Part shown: positions 49,364-61,741 of the stretch, one piece after another | How positions within the stretch are numbered: the first letter of the stretch is position 1 | How the letters are laid out: each line of letters starts with the position of its first letter | Source: Adenanthera pavonina | Taxonomy: Eukaryota > Streptophyta > Magnoliopsida > Fabales > Fabaceae | Direction: 5' to 3' | NCBI GenBank assembly: GCA_026686845.1 | Contig: JAIVEN010000015.1 | Location: 18,209,501-18,273,500 of the forward strand | DNA length: 64,000 nt | The notes under the pieces: model-generated | What the model was told of the DNA's origin: nothing | The model's database searches: none | The model's input: only the letters and a program-made list of their open reading frames with translations | Position numbers and translations under genes: made by a program

Positions 49364-50939
49364 GCAGATTAGAGTTCAATGGCCAATTTGGTAAATTAAG
49401 AGAGAAGTTGGAAAAAAAAAACAGTTTTCATCGTTTTCCTACTTTCTTGCGGCGGAAACATGGAAACCTGTCTTTAAAGTTGAGGGTTGACATCCTGATA
49501 CGTCATCGTGAGTTTGCTTTGATTAACTTACATAATTGGACCCACATATTTCCAGAATTACCAACATGTTTTTCATTCTCTTCTCATTTATGAACTTGCG
49601 CCCTTTGGGGTATTAAAGTAGGACTTTAGTCCTTTTCTACAATTAATTTTGGTCCTTCGTTGATAACATGTTAAATGTCATATTTATGGTTAATTTAATT
49701 ATCCTGATTTTGAGATTAACTATCCCTAATTTGATTGTGACATTTAAGTTTATTTAATGGAAAAAATTGAAATTAAATTGAATTGATCGAGGAAATATAT
49801 GAAATAATATAATGATTATTCTAATTCTTGATTAGCAGATACATCTAGATTTTTTGTGTTATTAAACTTTTATATTTATTTAATTTTACATATCAGTTAT
49901 TATTTTATTACTTATAATAATTTTAATTCTATAAATGATGAATATTAAACAATTATATATTATCTGACTCATCTCTTATTTATCAGTTTTATAAAATTAT
50001 ACTGATTGATGGGATTTTAATATCTAATTAATTTACTCTTGAAGTATAAATTATTCAACATATTACTTAACATGCGTCATTGGTCATAGCTTTATCTTTT
50101 CACTCATTTGTAAAAAAATAATATTACATTTGCTTTTAAAGGTTCCATGCACTCTATATATGTGATGTAAGTTTACCTTGTGAATTTATGAATTTAATTA
50201 TCAGATACTTTTGTTGGGCATGTCCTGTTGATCACTCATTTATGAGTTGTGTGATAAAGATATTTATCCTTATATGGATTGAGAATTGGAAGAGTGGATG
50301 GGAAATAAGTTAGCCTATCTTAGAATCTGTTATTTGATTTCTTAACATAATATTTTGTTGTTTCTAACGGATTTAACAATTAGTGTCTTTATCTAAAGAT
50401 TTTATTATTATTTGCCATGTTTTAATTTTTTAGTTACATCCTTTGGCAATAATGAAAATATTGAAATATATTTTATTCTTTATATCTTGGAACACATTTA
50501 TATTCACATATTGAAATCATTTTTAGCTACATTCATGTTTTCTATTATTTGATTTGACATATTTTACCCAGTATAATAAAAGTGTATTAGTACTATATGT
50601 GGTAGTACAAAAATAATTGAAAACTTCAGAAGAGCCAATATAATGTTTTCAAGAGGAATGAAATTCAAAATTAGTAATGATTATATTTCTCTAAATCCCA
50701 TAGAAACTTATTAATTTTAAAAGATATTTGCATAAATGGATATCTTATCAAAATAAGAAATGAATGAAATGCTGAGTATCTTTATATTATAAGAATTATT
50801 TTGAATGAAAAATATGTATTGAAAAGATTATCTATATTTTTCTTTGATTTGTACTACATGTATATTAATACAATTGAATCATATGTCATTATAGACTAGA
50901 AGTTTACAAATCATAATATATTTTTTATTTGGCATGATC
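49364..50939. other. Internal region of the copia relic or flank, unresolved
   Basis: This is where gag and protease of the copia element would be expected, but no motif survives that I can recognise. It is AT-rich with no supported gene. The frame at 49360-49593 has no domain. Confidence 0.3.
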
Positions 50940-52182
50940 AGTTGAATCATCCCGGATCAGTCATGATGCGAAAAATAATTGAACATTTGTATGGATTTGA
51001 ATTAAAGAGTCAACATATTCTTCAATCTAATAATTTTTCATGTGCCCTTATTCTCAAGGGAAATTGATTATTTGATCATCACTAACAAAAATTGAGAGTA
51101 AACTAATAATCTTTGTGGAATATATACAAGGTATTTGTATGTCATTTTATCCATCATGTGGACCATTTAGATATTTTCTAATTTTAATTTATGTATTGAC
51201 TAGATGATCACATATTTATTTATTGTCACCTTGCAACCAAGCGTTTGTGAGATTGTTTGCTCAATCAATTTGATTTTAATAGCATATTTTCCTGAATATT
51301 CAATTAAGAAAATATACCTTGACAATGTTGGTGAGTTTACATCTCAAACATTCAATGATTAATATATGTCTATTGGGATCAATGTTGAACATCCTATAAT
51401 ATATGTTTATACAGAAAATGAACTTGCAAAATTATTTATCAAACGTTTAAGATTCATTGCAAAACCAATACTTATAAGATCAAAATACTCAATCTCCACT
51501 TGGGGCATGCAATCCTACATACTATAGCATTGATTCACATCAAGTCAACAAGATATCATAAATACTCCCCTTTACAAATGATTTTTGGTCAAGAACTTAA
51601 TAGTTCCCATCTAAGAGTTTGAGTGTGCGGTTTACATTCCAATTTCTCCACCACAACGCACTAAGATGAAATCTCAAAGAATGTTAAAAATATATGTTGA
51701 ACATGAATTTCCGTTAATAATAAGATATTTTGAACAATAAATAGAAGATTTATTTATGGCACGATTTACAAATTATCATTTTGATGAATCAATTTTTCTG
51801 TCATTGGGGGAAGAGAATAAGCAATTGGAGAATGAAATTAGTTGAAATGAATTATTCTTATCTCATCTTAATCCTCATATAAAATAATGTGAATAAGAAA
51901 TTCAAAAGATAATTCAATTGTAAAGTTTAATAAATCAATTACCAGACTCATTTGTTGACCCCAAAGGAGTAACTAAATCATATATACTAGCTGCTAATGC
52001 TCTAATAAAATTTGATGTCCCTATCGAAAAATCAAAGTCTGAAGCAAGCATTAAGTGTGGTAACCCATGGTTCCAAAGATAAGAATCCTTGAGAAAGAAA
52101 ATGAGTTAAAAATCAAAATGACCCAATTGATGATAGAGTAACCCCAAAAGAATGCCCAGAGATAACTTCAGAAGAGTTTTCA
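50940..52182 (+). pseudogene. Ty1/copia pol relic, gag-pre-integrase and linker region
   Basis: The + strand reads WHDQLNHPGSVMMRKIIEHL near 50930-50995, the zinc-binding gag-pre-integrase start of copia Pol. Further segments, FTNYHFDESIFLSLGEENKQL (about 51765-51825) and INQLPDSFVDPKGVTKSYI, belong to the linker after integrase. Stop codons and frameshifts are frequent. The frame is cut at 52182 by the nested LTR and resumes after 56180. Confidence 0.8.
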
Positions 52183-54224
52183 TGTAACACCTTACTTTTA
52201 GATTCATTTCCCATGTATTAGACTCCTTTTAAGTCTAATTATACTTGATTCTAAGCTTGAATTACATAAGAATAAAAATTAGAATTTCTAAAATTTTCGG
52301 TTACTGTTCATATGGTAATTTCCACTTTGCCGACTGAACTTTAAAAATTCATAACTAATTCTAGAAAAATAATTTCATAGTGATTCAAGTCTCTAACAAT
52401 AGATAAAAACCTTATATATATGGGAAAAATATGAAACTGAGCATTTACTTGACCAATTTATACAGTTTATTTCTCAAATATTTACTGTATATTTGGTCAT
52501 TTTCTCTTCCCTATTATTTAGACCTTACATTTAAAAATTCATATCTCACTCTACCCTGAGCCAATTTATGTATTTTCTATGTCATTGGAAATCCCTGTAT
52601 GTCCTATTTCTAGATATATTTTTTTTGTACATGTATTTTACTTGTACAGGGCATGGTGATAACTTAAATCATAAAGGATCAGAATCCAACTCTTACTAGA
52701 ACAATTTTGGGGAAAACTCCATATCTCCTATTATATAACTCCAATTGACTTCAAATCAGTGGAATATGCAACTTAAAACATAGAAATTTTTATACATATA
52801 AACTACTGAATATTTGGAGTTTTGTACAATTTTATATTAGCTTTTGAATTTTCCGGTACTTACTTTTCAGTTTTCAGTTTTCCCATTCTTGCCATGTTCT
52901 GAACCCTGAATTATAAAATTCACCATTAATTGTACACAACTCCAAATGGGGTGAATTAGCTGTCATATTAAAGATTGAGATTCCCTCTATCTGGTATAAA
53001 AATACCATAAACCTAATCTCACATTAGGTATAGAACAATGTAATGAAACAGACACGTCTGGAAAATGCCCTGTTTCAGTCTATATTGCCATTTGCTTACC
53101 AAAATCCTTGTAAATGAACTCATTTTGGCATGAAACTTGGTAGAACATAACTTAACATCACAATATATAGAACTGGAAATTCTCATGCATTTTCCAATAC
53201 ATTAACATAATAATCACTATTTTACAATTTCATATAAAACAAGACACAAACAACCATTCACATTATAACATAATGGCTTGCAACATCATTTCCTTCTTCA
53301 TGCCTTTTACTCCTTCATTAGCTCTTTTGCATTGGTTCTCCCTAGCATGATTAGTCATTAAAGGAGGGTGAGATTCAAAGAATCTCAGTAGTTACAACCA
53401 TTTATGCATATATATCATAATAACATTTCATAAACAATCATTGGAAACCATGAAATCATAATATGACATACTATGTCATAAAAATTTTGGCATGGTAACA
53501 CTTTGAAAATTGGACATCCATGGGTCATAAACCCTTCATACAATCAGCAAATATCATATTTCCAACACCAATCATTCAATTCAAAGCATGGCATAATCAA
53601 AGAAATCTAAAAACTCAAGTTGATAACAATAGGCATAAATGAGATTATAACTACCTTCATGCTTTCTTTTACTCTTCCACTTGATACCAATGCTCCCACT
53701 AGCTTCCTTGGACTTCTTCAATTCCTAATGCATCATCAAACAACTACTCAAACTAATGGTTCCATGACTTTCTTCAAAAAGTGTTCATGAAACCCTAATT
53801 CTTCAAAAATTCACCAAAAATTCCTTTCTAACTCAAAAATGATGAATTATACCTCTATTCCATGTAATTTTTCATGAGGAATCCAAATATGGCATTAGAA
53901 TTACCAAATTTAATTTCTAACTTGGTTACTGTTCATTCCGAATTAAGCTTCAAAAACATAAAAATTTCACTTTCTTAATCTTGAATTTTTTCATGAAACC
54001 ATCACTTATTCCTAAGGTTTTCCAACATGAGGAACTCATTTTTGGCATCAAAAACATGAAATTCCAACTCTAAGTGTGAACAGTAACTCATCCAAAATCA
54101 GGAAAATTCAAGAAAAATTACTACACTTTGTTATACAACAAACTACTTGCATATACAAGCTTTAAATGTGTAGTCTAACATTTCCCCCATGTTCTATGGT
54201 TTGTAAACTCATTTCCTTGCTAAA

Positions 54225-54664
54225 TGTGACATCCGGGCGCTGACGAGGGCGGGGAGTGATCGCCGGTGCAAGAAAAGTGGGGGCTTCAGATAAAGTTACG
54301 AGGATAAAGTAATGAGGCACCGGCAATGAGCGGCTCCTGGCAGGCTTCTAAGCGGGAGGGGCATATGAATGAATCGAATACATACCAGAACGAGAGGGAT
54401 CCAGAGACTGTATAGGTATGGGACTATACGGTTAATGATAGCTTAAAGGAATTGATAGGTACTACCTATACCAACAAGGTGCACCTACCTTTTAGGTAGC
54501 CTATCCCTTAAGAACTCCTCAGTTAAGCGTGCTTGACCTGGAGCAATTATGGGATGGGTGACCTCCTGGGAAGGAGGTGTGTGAGTGAGGACAAAGCACA
54601 CCGAAAGGGCTTGTGTTGGTCTGTGGGGACAGTCGTCAATCCCGAATAGCGGCCGGACGTTACA
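54225..54664 (+). mobile_element. Cassandra-like TRIM LTR (solo) with 5S rRNA segment
   Basis: It starts TGTGACATCC and ends GGACGTTACA, flanked by perfect 5-bp duplications CTAAA at 54220-54224 and 54665-54669. Inside, 54511-54580 closely matches the 3' half of plant 5S rRNA. Cassandra elements are short non-autonomous LTR retrotransposons whose LTRs carry 5S-derived sequence. No second LTR or primer-binding site is present, so it is a solo LTR, at 440 bp longer than I expect for the family. Confidence 0.85.
54511..54580 (+). repeat. 5S rRNA-derived segment within the LTR
   Basis: AGAACTCCTCAGTTAAGCGT, followed by GCTTG and GATGGGTGACCTCCTGGGAA, corresponds to the internal promoter (A box, intermediate element, C box) and 3' part of 5S rRNA. 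The 5' part of 5S is not recognisable and the loop region is changed, so it is not a functional rRNA gene. Confidence 0.85.
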
Positions 54665-56180
54665 CTAAATCATGTTTGGATGAAACCCTAAGATGGACAG
54701 GAAGCAAACTAAATCATAGAACATGCTTTAAAACCCATAGATAGTAAGCTTAATGTGGTAGCATAGAATCTTACCGATTGGTGCTTCAATTTCCCTTTGA
54801 TTTTCTCTTCCTTTTTCTCTTCCTTCTTCCTCCCTTTTCTTGCGTTTTTTTCTGGTTTGTTTTAAGGTTCTGATTCACGCATGAATGGTGAGGAAAGAGA
54901 AGGGTTTAAATGGTTAATTATATACTTAATCATGGTTGATAAAATCATCTAACCAAAGTTACTTTTATTATTATTTTTTTTCTTCTCCTTACTTAGCAAG
55001 TTTTCCCAACTTTTTGAGATGATTGGTTGGCTTCATGGGCTGCAGAAAAAGCACGAATGGGAGAGCTTGAGGTGTCCAAAAATTTCTCAAATTTCCTGAT
55101 CTAGATATACCTCAATCCGAATATTTTTTAATCGTACCGATAAAATCGTCTTTACAGTAATTTAGCATTTTTGGGATGCAGGACTATTCTAATTTTATTT
55201 TTATATTTCCATAATTATCCTGTCCCAAATAGTATCTATGTATGGTTCATACCCTAACCCGGTTTCTTTTTAACCATAAGTAGGACCTACAGTTACTTTA
55301 TCGGTTTATTATTACTTTTGGATACTCGGCACTGATTATTTCTTTATACTTGAACATTAACCCTCAGTGCCATATACCATTGGACTTCTTTCATCTAGGG
55401 CTTCATTCTGACAGTAATTTTACATATTTACAAAACTACCCCTAACCCGAGATTAAATTATAATTTCTGAAACTTTTGGGTTATTAGGTGTAATTTTCCC
55501 CAAGACATTTCTAAATACTCCTTCCAATGTCATTTTTATGACTTTAAGTAAATGGATGTACTATTCATAATTTTTTGGAATAAAAATATAATTTCTCATT
55601 TTTCCATCCAACCAGAAAAAATGACCTCTTTGCCCTTCTTCACGTTTAACGGTGTCTCTCCATTTTTTCCAATTTCTTATGCATTTTATGATATCAACAT
55701 TTATTTCTTGGGGGTTTAAATGTAATATTCATATTTTTCTTCTAATATGGAAAATGACCATTTTGCCCTTAAGCCAGGTCAAAAATATAATTATCCATTC
55801 TTTCGGGCACTTTCTTGTAATTTCACCCAAAGACCAATTTTTTATTATTTCTTTTTTACACTATTCACAATAACTTCAAATTAGTCTATCTCTTAACCTG
55901 GACCTCCCGGGAATGCAATACTTATACCATTGTGCTCAGATTGGAGCGGACTTTTATTCAAGTGGTATATTGTATATTTTCCAGGATAAGTTCTGAAATT
56001 AATTTCTACTAAGGATGTTATGGAAAATTAATTCCAATTATGGACCAAACATAACTTCTTCAGAAAATTAGATGAGAAATTAATTCATTTTAAAACCCGA
56101 TTATATATAGCCTTTTCGTTTCACCCCGTTTCTCATCTTTTATTCATTTTATAACATCTCATAAAAATAGGGATATTACA

Positions 56181-57900
56181 CCTCAAACATAATTAAAGTT
56201 TCTAATGTAGAAGAAACTCAGATACTTGAGATTTGTGAAAATAAAGAGATCTCAATAAATTATGTAATGAATAGCATACGATAGAACTGAAATGAAGTCA
56301 ATGTTGATGATAATTTTTACATATAATGTAGCACGCGATATAACATATGACAATGAAGATCATAAATCAAATTCTGTTAAAAATTGTAGAGAAAGAGATG
56401 ATTGGCCAAAATAAAAAGATGCAATTGAGTCAAAACTAAATACACTTGCAAAGCGAAAGATTTTTGAACCTGCAGTCTACACACATGAAGTTGTGAAGCC
56501 ATTTGGATATAAATAGGCCTTTGTACAAAAATGAAATGATGGTGAAATAGTGAGGTCTAAAGCACAACTTGTTGTATAAGGACTTTCACAAAGACCTAGC
56601 ATTAATTATGAAAAGACATATTTACCCGTAGTTAATGCAACTACTTTTTGTTATCTAATTAGTCTAACAATAGGGAAAACTTCAATTTGCTTCTAATGGA
56701 TGTTATTATAGTCTATTTATATGACTCACTTAATAATGACATCTACATGAAACTCCTTGAAGGATTTAACTTGGCTAAAACATGCAATTCAGGTTCGCAA
56801 GTATACTACTCAATCAAACTAAATAAATCCCTTTATGAATTAAAGCAATTTGGATGCACATGGTATAATTGTCTTAATGAATATTTGTTGAATGAAAGAT
56901 ATAAAAATGACCCTATTTGTCCATATTTCTTTATGCAAAGATCTAGAAATAAGTTTGCTATAATTGTAGTTTATATCGATGATTTAAATATTATTGTGAC
57001 CCCTAAAAAGCTCCCAAAAGTTATGAACTGCTTAAAGAAAGAATTTGAAATGAAAGATTTAGTAAAAACCATAATTTGTCTTGATTTACAGATTGAGTAT
57101 ATAAAGAACGAGATTTTGGTGCATCAAGAAGCCTATATAAGAAAGATGGTAGAACTGTTTTATATGAACAAGAAACATCCATTAATTTCCCCAATGGTCA
57201 TAAGATCACTAAATGTGAACAAAGGTCCTTTTGGACCTTGAGAAAATGATAAAAACTTACTTGGTTCTGAAGTATTATGTCTCAGTGCACCCAGAGTACT
57301 ACTGTATCTTATTAGTTATACACGACCATATATATCATTTGTTGTTTAATTTATTAGCAAGATGTAGTTCTTCATTGACACGAAGACACTAAATTGGGGT
57401 TAAGCGTATATTTTGCTACCTTAAAAGTACTATGGATATGGGGTTTGTTTTACTTGAATGAATAGAAGTCAAATTTGGTTGGTTATGTAGATGTAAGATA
57501 TTTATCTGACCCTCATAATAGTCAATCACAAATTGGTTATATGTTTACATTTGGTGGCACTGCCATTTCATGGCAATCTATGAATAGACTATATTAGCCA
57601 CATCACCTAATCATGTCGAAATTTTGATGTTGCATGAGACAAGTCGAGAATGTGTTTGATTGAGAGTTTTTATTCAACACATAAAGAGACTTGTGGTTTA
57701 TCTTCATGAAAAATAATCTCGATAATCTTATATAAAGATAATACTTCATGTATTATCCAAACAAAAGAAAGGTATATTTAAGGAGATAATGTAAAATATA
57801 TTTCACCAAAATTCTTCTTCATTCATGATCTTCAAAAGAATGGCGACGTATACATTCAAGCAAATCTGATCATATGACAACCTAGCAAATCTGTTTACCA
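56181..57900 (+). pseudogene. Ty1/copia pol relic, reverse transcriptase and RNase H
   Basis: After the nested insertion the + strand continues VEETQILEICENKEISINYV and then the reverse transcriptase. An open stretch at 56687-57241 contains YGSL-like YDSLNNDIYMK, SLYELKQFGCTWYN and the catalytic-box sequence VVYIDDLNIIVTP (the YVDD equivalent). RNase H pieces (GYADVRYLSDPHNSQSQIGY-like, GTAISW) follow to about 57590, and a final DLQKNGDVYIQANLI-like segment lies near 57825-57870. Stops and frameshifts make it non-functional. Confidence 0.85.
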
Positions 57901-58176
57901 AGACACTTTCTATTTTTTTATTTGAAAGGCTCGTGTATATTGAACTTCATCAACTCAAAGATTTTAATTAATATACGTATTGTACTTTTTTTTTCTTAAC
58001 CATGATTTTTTCCCATTGGCTTTTCCTAGTAAAGTTTTTAATGAGGTAGTATTGGATAACATATACAAAGAATTATGTACTCTTTTTCTTCACTAGGATT
58101 TTGTCCTATTAAGTTTTTCCCAGTGATTTTTTTAACGAGGCACATTCTTTGATAATGAACATTCAAGGGAGAGTAT

Positions 58177-58414
58177 TGTGAAAATTTTGGATATCCATTT
58201 AGAATATTTTTTATCCAAGGTTCAATCATCTTTTTCTTTTTATTTTATTTAATTAATTAAAGGATTATTATCCTTTATAGGGTTAGGGCATTTGTATAAA
58301 TACCCTATTGGTGACTAAATAAAAAACATTTACTTTTAACTCCTCATATTTATTTCTCTCTCAAATTTTCTCTATTTTTTACTTCATTTTCTTTATTCTT
58401 TGCCTTATTTCACA
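58177..58414 (+). mobile_element. 3' LTR of the old Ty1/copia element
   Basis: It follows a polypurine tract CAAGGGAGAGTA at about 58164-58175. It starts TGTGAAAATTTTGG and ends TTATTTCACA (TGTGAAA/TTTCACA inverted ends), about 238 bp. Its 3' part matches 47583-47744. The divergence between the two LTRs is visibly high, so the insertion is old. Confidence 0.8.
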
Positions 58415-59272
58415 ACAATCTAAACATTACATTAGTTTTTATTTTTACTTATAAATACTATAAATTTAAAAAACACATACTCTCTAAAGTAATTAATTAT
58501 CCATAAAACAATTGATAAGAAGGGTATTTTTTGAACAAAACAAATAAGGTGATTTAAATTTTAGATCATAAAATTCTTCTAGAAAAAGACTTACATAAAG
58601 GACGAGAGGCGGTATTTCCTTAATTTCTTATACCAATACTTTTAACTACTTTATATAGATTAAGAAAGATATATAATTAAAATCATTAAATTTGTAAAAA
58701 ATTTCCATTACTTTGTAAAATAGTCAATAATTAAATTGATTTAATTGTATTATCATATTAATTACCTAGTGTAATTAGGATGGGCATTTGTGAGAAAAAA
58801 TAAATGCTCCAACTATTTTTTAATTTATTTCTTTTTTCAATCTTCCGGACCTCATCAGTGACTACTTAGACCAAAATGTTTTCATTCGTAGTAGGTTCAA
58901 CCATCTTCTTGGGATGGGTAGATAGCTTTTACTTTTTTTTTTGGTATAGAAATATTTTTCTCTTCTTTTTTTTTTCTTTGGGTGATAATATTGATACATT
59001 AATTACACTGGTCATTAATGGATTTAATATTTAGTCTCTCATAACTCATTTTTTTATTAAAAAAATTACACCTAACTCATAACTCATTTGTAATTTATAC
59101 TCATTTTTAATTTTAATGTAGTCATTATACTTTAAATTATTATAATTAATTACCGTTTAAAAGTTATTCTCCAGCGTTGAATTTATTTACAAAACCCTAT
59201 GACATACTCCTCCATCAATTCTTTTCTTAGAATAGCAATGTTTGGAACCAGTGACTTAATAACGAAATATTA
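58415..59272. other. AT-rich intergenic DNA
   Basis: No gene is seen. A degenerate Stowaway-like right end (AAGGACGAGAGGCGGTA at about 58596) suggests another decayed MITE. Confidence 0.35.
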
Positions 59273-59274
59273 TA

Positions 59275-59554
59275 CTCTCTCTATTTCAAAATATAGGAAA
59301 TATTTTTAAATATATTTTATTTCAAAATATAATAGACAAATAACTTTTGTTTGATAAATTAATGCATTTTTTTCAATTTTATCCTTAATTAAAGTAGACT
59401 TATTATTACGAGGTATGAGTTAAAAGAGAGTTCAGTGAGAATAATAAATGAGAGCATTTATGAAATTTTTTTTATGAAAAATTTAAGATGCTTAACTATC
59501 TTGTTGATTTTGATAATTTGATTATTTGTTTCTTACATTTTGGAATGGAGGAAT
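59275..59554. mobile_element. Stowaway-like MITE
   Basis: The left end CTCTCTCTATTTCAAAATATA and right end TACATTTTGGAATGGAGGAA are imperfect inverted repeats flanked by TA. About 280 bp, AT-rich, non-coding. Confidence 0.65.
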
Positions 59555-59732
59555 TACTTATTATCTATGTTTTGGCAGAACAAGGATAATTAGAGATATA
59601 ACACAAAATGAATCACTCCAGTTCTTTTTTTGTGGGAATCACAATTATTAACCAAAATCTTAAATTAATGCCAGTAACATATAGGTATTTTGCAAAATGC
59701 CAATGATAGATCCAAGGTCCTTAATTCATAAA

Positions 59733-60310
59733 AAATTGAAACCATAATAATTAAAATTCCCTTAATCAATGTGAAATAAAGATGATTATAAAAAACTGAA
59801 ATGGTATTGTAAAATCCCTGAAAATTAAATTTATAAGTGAATTTCCTTTATCAGTGTGCAATATGGGAAGATAAGTGTAAAAAACTAGAACAATAGTATA
59901 AAAATTATTGAAAATAAGTGTCAGAAACTAGACAACAAAGTTCAAATTAAGTGAATTTTCTTTCATCAATATGAAATAGGGGAAAATGAGTATCAAAAAC
60001 TGAAAAAGCAATGTAAAACTATTGAAGGTGAGTGTCAAAAATTAGGAATGCTCAAGAAAAACTCACTTATAAATTTCAACCACCGTATCCACACTAATTT
60101 TCATGGGTTTTACATTAATATTTCAGTTTTTGACACTTATCTTCTCTTACTTCACACTAATGAAGGAAAATTTACTTATAAATTTCAACTCTCACACCTA
60201 ATGTTTACACTCATTTTCAAGAGTTTTTCACTGTCATTACAGTTTTTTGACACTCATCTTCCTGTGCTTTACACTGGTTAAAGGTATTTCAATAATTTTA
60301 GTTTCATTTT
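59733..60310. repeat. Modular foldback: repeated units in inverted orientation
   Basis: A unit of the form AAATTTATAAGTGAATTTCC...CAGTGTG...GAAGATAAGTGT...AAAAACTG...GTAAAA...GAAAATNAGTGTC occurs two to three times on the + strand (about 59757-60040) and about twice on the - strand (about 60060-60305). The array is roughly palindromic around 60050. It could be a foldback transposon or the terminal region of a Mutator-like element. It is non-coding. Confidence 0.65.
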
Positions 60311-60316
60311 CTGACA

Positions 60317-60345
60317 CTACGCAAAAAATGACTTTTCTTGGCATA
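60317..60345. mobile_element. Possible CACTA transposon terminus
   Basis: CACTACGCAAAAAATGACTT resembles the CACTA terminal inverted repeat followed by an A-rich and GAC-like stretch. No complementary partner end was found in the window, so a chance match is possible. Confidence 0.3.
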
Positions 60346-60843
60346 TAAATGTTGGTGGTTATATAAGCAAAACACTAAGAAAAATGAGGCATAGTTGCGG
60401 GCAAGTTTTCCTTCATGATTATTAGAAGAAACGCTAATGATATATGAGATTTTCCTTTATGGTTCTTTAAATAACTGCAAAGGAAAGCCCTTGCCAAAAA
60501 AACTAAACTTTCCTTTCTAGTTCTTCAAATAACTAAAAAAGAAAATTCATTTAAGAAAAATGCACAAAGTCACAAATAAGTAAGTATCGCCATTGATAAA
60601 AAAAAATCTAACGATCCTTGTTAATTCTTACTTTCAACCCAAAAGTACACACACTCTTCTCACTTTGTCTTTTCAGCTTTTGCTTTTTCTCTCTCTTCAT
60701 CTCCATTAGTTTACTCCTCTCATCTCTTCTCTCTTCTCTCTCCATCTCCATCTAGTATTTCCTCCTCTGGCTTATCTTTTTCTCTTCTCACTCCATCTCC
60801 ATTGGCTTTTTCTCCTTCTCTTATCTCTTCTTGGTTTTGCCAG
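60346..60843. other. Non-coding DNA with CT-rich tract
   Basis: Mostly unassigned. A CT-rich repeat of CTCTTCTCTC/CATCTCCATC type occupies about 60680-60830. No gene is seen. Confidence 0.35.
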
Positions 60844-61741
60844 TGTGACACCTGTCCTACCATCTAGACATTTAGTAAAATAATTCAACATTCAATCAGG
60901 GAACAACCATTGGGCTAGGGACTCTGTCCCCTAAACATATGCTCAAGTACCTATACAATTATAAACCAAGGAGGCTCTGCCTTATTAAATACTAATTAAT
61001 ACACACATAAAAGGCTCAGCCTTATTCTTAAAGAAAACACCTACTCAACAGAATGAATAACAAAAAAGGCTCCACCCATTTTATTCAATTCAAAACATAA
61101 AAATTCAGTATGTAGCTCAAGCATATATTAGAATATTCTAACAAATTAAACTCAAAGATCCATAAGTATCAAACCGCTATATAAGCAGTGTATTGAGGTT
61201 CAAGGACAATAAAAACCAATTAAACAATGTCCTATGGTCATGGCAAAAGGTAAATATTAACCCAGCATGTGCTCAAGGAGCATAAGAGCCAATGCCTCAC
61301 TCCTCTGGTGCCTCCCCTTGCCTCTTAATCCAACCTTCACTTGAAAATGTTAAGAGAATGGGGTGAGCACTAACATCTCAGTAACCCAAAATTTTACCAT
61401 GTACATACAGACTAGCAAGCACACACAAATGACATATAATTATACAATTCCATTAGTATCATTCTCAATCACTAGTATAAAAGATCCCAGGATATGATTA
61501 TAACAACTATATGCACAACATAATATTATGAAACATGTACAACCTCCCTTATTGCTCCATCCAGCCTTATATTGCTGACTGGAGCCACAGGCTTATCCAC
61601 AGTTTGGCCTACACACTAGACTGACCAAAGCTACTCCAGTGCTCGAGATGTACCCGGCCAAAAGTACTGAGCCCAAGCCTAGACTATGGCTCCCCTATTT
61701 AAAGAACCAAACCAGGAGGTGTCATTGTCCCACGTTCCCCT
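60844..61741. mobile_element. Probable LTR fragment interrupted by the SIRE-like element
   Basis: It begins TGTGACACCTGTCC, a common start for Ty3/gypsy LTRs. Its composition differs from the flanks, and it stops abruptly at the LTR starting at 61742. No domain is seen, and the other end would lie beyond the window. The assignment is tentative. Confidence 0.35.

Larger units (their letters stand above)
52183..56180. mobile_element. Long solo-LTR-like block (Ty3/gypsy Tat/Ogre type?) nested in the copia element
   Basis: It starts TGTAACACC and ends GGATATTACA, which are inverted LTR-like termini. The copia coding frame stops before it and resumes after it, so it is a clean insertion. Flanks TTTCA and CCTCA share only TCA, so the 5-bp duplication is either degraded or doubtful. 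No protein domain is seen over 4 kb (about 3.55 kb without the Cassandra insertion). Very long LTRs are typical of Tat/Ogre or Athila gypsy elements; the lineage is inferred. Confidence 0.6.

Noticed and set aside
54511..54580. A functional 5S rRNA gene
   Set aside because: Only the 3' half of 5S is recognisable and it lies inside an LTR with target duplications.
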